In this document: positions 61,259-64,000 of the stretch, piece after piece
Position numbering within the stretch: the stretch's first letter is position 1
How the letters are laid out: each line of letters begins with the position of its first letter
Assembly: GCA_018292915.2 (NCBI GenBank)
Contig: JACVVK020000472.1
Span: 1 to 64,000 of the forward strand
DNA: 64,000 nt
Direction of reading: 5' to 3'
From: Batillaria attramentaria
Taxonomy: Eukaryota > Mollusca > Gastropoda > Batillariidae
Position numbers and translations under genes: made by a program
Notes under the pieces: model-generated
Databases searched by the model: none
Seen by the model: only the letters and a program-made list of their open reading frames with translations
What the model was told of the DNA's origin: nothing

Positions 61259-63132
61259 GTTTGTTGATACGTACACACTACTTTATTTTTGTTTTAATAA
61301 CCTCAGTAACATAGATCTGTGCACATCTTGCAAGAACTGAGGAGGCTTACATTGAAAGTTACAACAATATTAAAGAAAAGTATTTGCATGCTGGATGCAG
61401 AAAATCTGTACTCTTAAAACTCAGGATGCTTTGAGTTGAATTTTGTAGTCTAATTTTTTTTCTTTAGTTTTAGGTTGTCTTGTTGTTTCAGAATGCAGTT
61501 CAAGCATTTCTGAAGAAAGCAGAAGCAATTGATGTCTCAGAATGCACCAGCTACAAGCAGAGTTTGCTCCTCTTGAAAGACCAGCTGCAAGAGTACCTAA
61601 AAGGAGCAGCTTTCAAAAGGTAGGGCCGGAAGTAGAAGGCCAGTTTTCTTGTTTTTGGTTTGAACCTAAACTTTAATTTTGCTCTGCAAAACCTGGGGCG
61701 GTGGGGTGGGGGGGGGGGTGGGGGTGTTAGGATCCATACAGGCCGTGGAATCCTGGAAAAGTCATGGAATTTGAAAATTTATAGCTTTTCCAGGCCTGGA
61801 AAGTCATGAAATTATCTCAAGAGTCATGAAAAGTCATGGAATTTCAGAATTTCATGGAAGCCATTTTGAGCCCAACAGTGAGCTTGGTGATTACTCACTG
61901 GACTGATTGCCAAAAATACCAACAAACAGCCGTCCCATGAGGCTATTGACTAACTCTGAACATTGGTCTTGCTGACTGCGATAACTTGGATTTAAGCTCA
62001 TAATTTCTACCCTCGCTTGTGTTACTGTTAGTGGGAAAGAGGGCGAGGAAGGTGTCATGGAAAACAGGAGAGTTGGCCTCGAAAAGTCATGGAAAAGTCA
62101 TGAATTTTTGAGACTGTGACTAGTGCGAGCCTGTATGGACCCGGGGGGGGGGGGGGGGGGGGGTGTAATCAAGAAATTGCCTTACAGCACATGCTGTACT
62201 TGATATATATACAGCGATCGTCAAATGTGTCAGGACCATGGTAGCCATTCGGGCTACCGTCCTGAACAAAACTGGTAGCCCGAAAAAAAATTCTGGAAGC
62301 CGGAGTGGCTGCTAGGTTCTGATTCATCTCAGAATTCCTGCTTGCCATTCGGGCTACCGCTACCGGAGCTTTCACTCGCCCGACGGTAAATTTGGTAGCG
62401 AAAGCGAGTGGACGAGCGCATTTGACGATCGCTGTATATAGATTTTAAATTAGAGTCAAGAATAAGGTGTTAGGTGTTTGTACAATCATAGATTTGGACT
62501 TTAATAGTGTGTATTAGCTTTCTCCGTAAATTAGGAGCGGAGCGAATGCAATTTGTATGAAGACAATTTTCTGTTTTAAAACGTATTTTTGAAACAGACA
62601 ATAAAGTATTTTTGAATTTGAATTTAAATTTACTGCCTGGCATGTAAACTTTTGCAAACCACTACAGGTAATGCTGTATGTGTTGCACTTTTTTTTTCTT
62701 TTTTTTTTAATTTTTATAGTATTTCAGTGCTGTTTCACTTTCAGGGTTGCACATTTAAGTCGGTCCCAGGACATTGACCTATAAAAATTTCAAATGTCCT
62801 GTTTTTCCTACCTCAAGCGGACATTGTCCTATTAAAACTTTTAATAAGTTTTATTGCCACTAAGTAGCCAGGACACTGTGTCCTATCACTTTGCTGTTTC
62901 CAGGACACTTTGTCCTATAGAAGCTGTGGAAAATGTGCAACCCTGCTGTTTTAAGTTTGTTCCACTCAGGTCAGTTCAGTTCTTTGTCTTGGTTTTCCCC
63001 AGTTACTACTTCCCGATCAGTTTTCTGGAGGGGGTTCACATTGAGCTGATCCAGGGCATACATTTCATGAAGTTTGACACAGTGGAAAACTTTGAAACTT
63101 ATGTTGCCAGACTGACAAGGCTTCCAAAGCGG
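61103..63132 (+). CDS. DUF885 gene 2 (tandem paralogue), first three coding exons; continues past window
   Basis: The exons are 61103-61258, 61492-61619 and 63003-63132 (156, 128 and 130 bp), exactly the lengths and phases of exons 1-3 of the gene upstream. The start is ATG 61103 with A at -3. Residues begin MTESADTQAEALCAEVWAWR and include [27 protein letters not shown] and YYFPISFLEGVHIELIQG. Later exons, including the HExxPGHH region, lie beyond the window. The gene begins 3.6 kb after the stop of gene 1, in the same orientation, so the pair is a tandem duplication that kept its intron positions. Intron 2 contains two separate MITEs and the start of intron 3 holds a 40-bp minisatellite. 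Function as for gene 1: DUF885, predicted metallopeptidase-like, substrate unknown. Confidence 0.85.
61492..61619 (+). CDS. DUF885 gene 2, exon 2
   Basis: The acceptor is TTGTTTCAG and the donor GTAGGG. Encodes NAVQAFLKKAEAIDVSECTS through LKGAAFK, phase 2 at the 3' end. Confidence 0.86.
61730..62142. mobile_element. Repeat with GATCCATACAGGC ends and TCATGGAAAAGTCATGGAAT units
   Basis: The ends GGATCCATACAGGC (about 61730-61743) and GCCTGTATGGACCC (62129-62142) are inverted. GTCATGGAATTT-type units occur several times inside. It probably is a non-autonomous DNA transposon. Intron 2 of DUF885 gene 2. Confidence 0.6.
62211..62435. mobile_element. Tc1/mariner-type MITE (TA flanks)
   Basis: ACAGCGATCGTCAAATG (62211-62227) and its exact complement (62419-62435) bound 225 bp, with TATATA on both sides, so a TA duplication fits. 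The core repeats GCCATTCGGGCTACCG twice. Intron 2 of DUF885 gene 2. Confidence 0.75.
63003..63132 (+). CDS. DUF885 gene 2, exon 3
   Basis: The acceptor is TTTTCCCCAG and the donor GTAAGT. Encodes YYFPISFLEGVHIELIQGIH through LPKR. Confidence 0.87.
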
Positions 63133-63501
63133 GTAAGTTGTGTGTGTTGTTTGAAAGCCAGTACAGCCAAGAACTGGAGTTTACTTCAGTGCAGGTGAAC
63201 AGATTGTTTCCATCTTTACTAAGCCAGTTTATGGTTTGGTACAGTTTTACCCATGGATAAGTGTGCCTGTATGCAAGAAATACATGTAGACTCTCTCGTG
63301 GTGATTACTAGATAAGTACAGCTGTTAGGGCGATACAATGTTGTTTACACTAAGCGTGAGCGGACAAACAATTCAAATTGTACGACTGTTCTTACACTAC
63401 TGGAGCGCTCAGTGTGGTCGCTGTGTCATGGAGTACACTTCTGTTGGCTCAGTATCAGCATTACAGACGGTGTCGCTGTCCAGGTGTGGAAGTCATATGA
63501 C

Positions 63502-63707
63502 GATAGATTATGAGATCTATACCACGAACACAGCTCATAACGATCTGTGAGATCTATACCACGAACACAGCTCATAACGATAGATTATGAGATCTATACC
63601 ACGAACACAGCTCATAACGATAGATTATGAGATCTATACCACGAACACAGCTCATAACGATAGATTATGAGATCTATACCACGAACACAGCTCATAATGA
63701 TCTGTGA
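63502..63707 (+). repeat. 40-bp minisatellite, 5 units
   Basis: The unit is GATAGATTATGAGATCTATA then CCACGAACACAGCTCATAAC. The second unit is 37 bp (GATCTGTGAGATC...). Intron 3 of DUF885 gene 2. Confidence 0.85.
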
Positions 63708-63936
63708 GCACCATTAGTCCCTTTTGAAAAAAAAGAACAACAAACAAAAACTAGAGTGACGAAAGCCTACCAAACAAATTGTGTGGCTGACCCTGAGTAA
63801 TAATAATAATAATAATAATATTTATAGGGCGCCTATCCCCGGGAGGCGAGCTCTAGGCGCCTTACATTCTAAAACCGAAGTTAAAAAAAATAAATCACTC
63901 AGTGTACACTACGTAAGTACACGTAAAAAGTAAAAG

Positions 63937-63937
<1 letters not shown>

Positions 63938-64000
<63 letters not shown>
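63938..64000 (+). repeat. (CA)n microsatellite running off the window
   Basis: CA units from 63938 to the last base. Confidence 0.9.

Noticed and set aside
63502..63707. CRISPR-like array
   Set aside because: Direct 40-bp repeats without unique spacers in a eukaryotic intron; it is a minisatellite.

Overview
This 64 kb window is nuclear DNA from an animal, most likely a marine gastropod mollusc (inference). The support is short GT-AG-bounded exons in long introns, very dense dinucleotide microsatellites, several tRNA-derived SINE families, LINE pieces, MITEs, and two genes of animal type. No prokaryotic, organellar or viral genes are seen. The exon models below were read from splice sites, reading phase and protein family pattern. 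No transcript evidence was available.

Layout. 1-27.8 kb is gene-poor. It holds MITE and SINE copies, (GT)n, (CA)n and (CT)n tracts, and several minisatellites: a 17-bp unit at 15.6-16.0 kb, a ~76-bp unit at 16.3-17.1 kb, and an array of small palindromes at 21.0-21.3 kb. 27.9-32.2 kb carries a complete four-coding-exon minus-strand gene for a secreted 203-residue, ten-cysteine, stanniocalcin-like protein, with a TATA box and a candidate 5' UTR exon. 32.2-37.4 kb is intergenic, with a ~55-bp minisatellite (35.0-35.7 kb) and a hAT-like MITE with an 8-bp target duplication (36.3-36.6 kb).

37,438-57,544 (+) is a complete 16-exon gene for a 577-residue DUF885 protein with an HExxPGHH motif. Its introns are full of repeats. 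Intron 10 holds a 3.3-kb LINE with an uninterrupted 919-codon reverse-transcriptase frame and a 14-bp target duplication. That LINE sits inside an older repeat. 61,103 to the window end (+) carries the first three coding exons of a tandem paralogue with identical exon lengths and phases; the rest lies outside the window.

The two DUF885 genes are a tandem duplication. The stanniocalcin-like gene is a divergently transcribed neighbour with no evident functional link. Most of the remaining sequence is mobile-element debris, and much of it can be ordered in time from nested insertions and target-site duplications.
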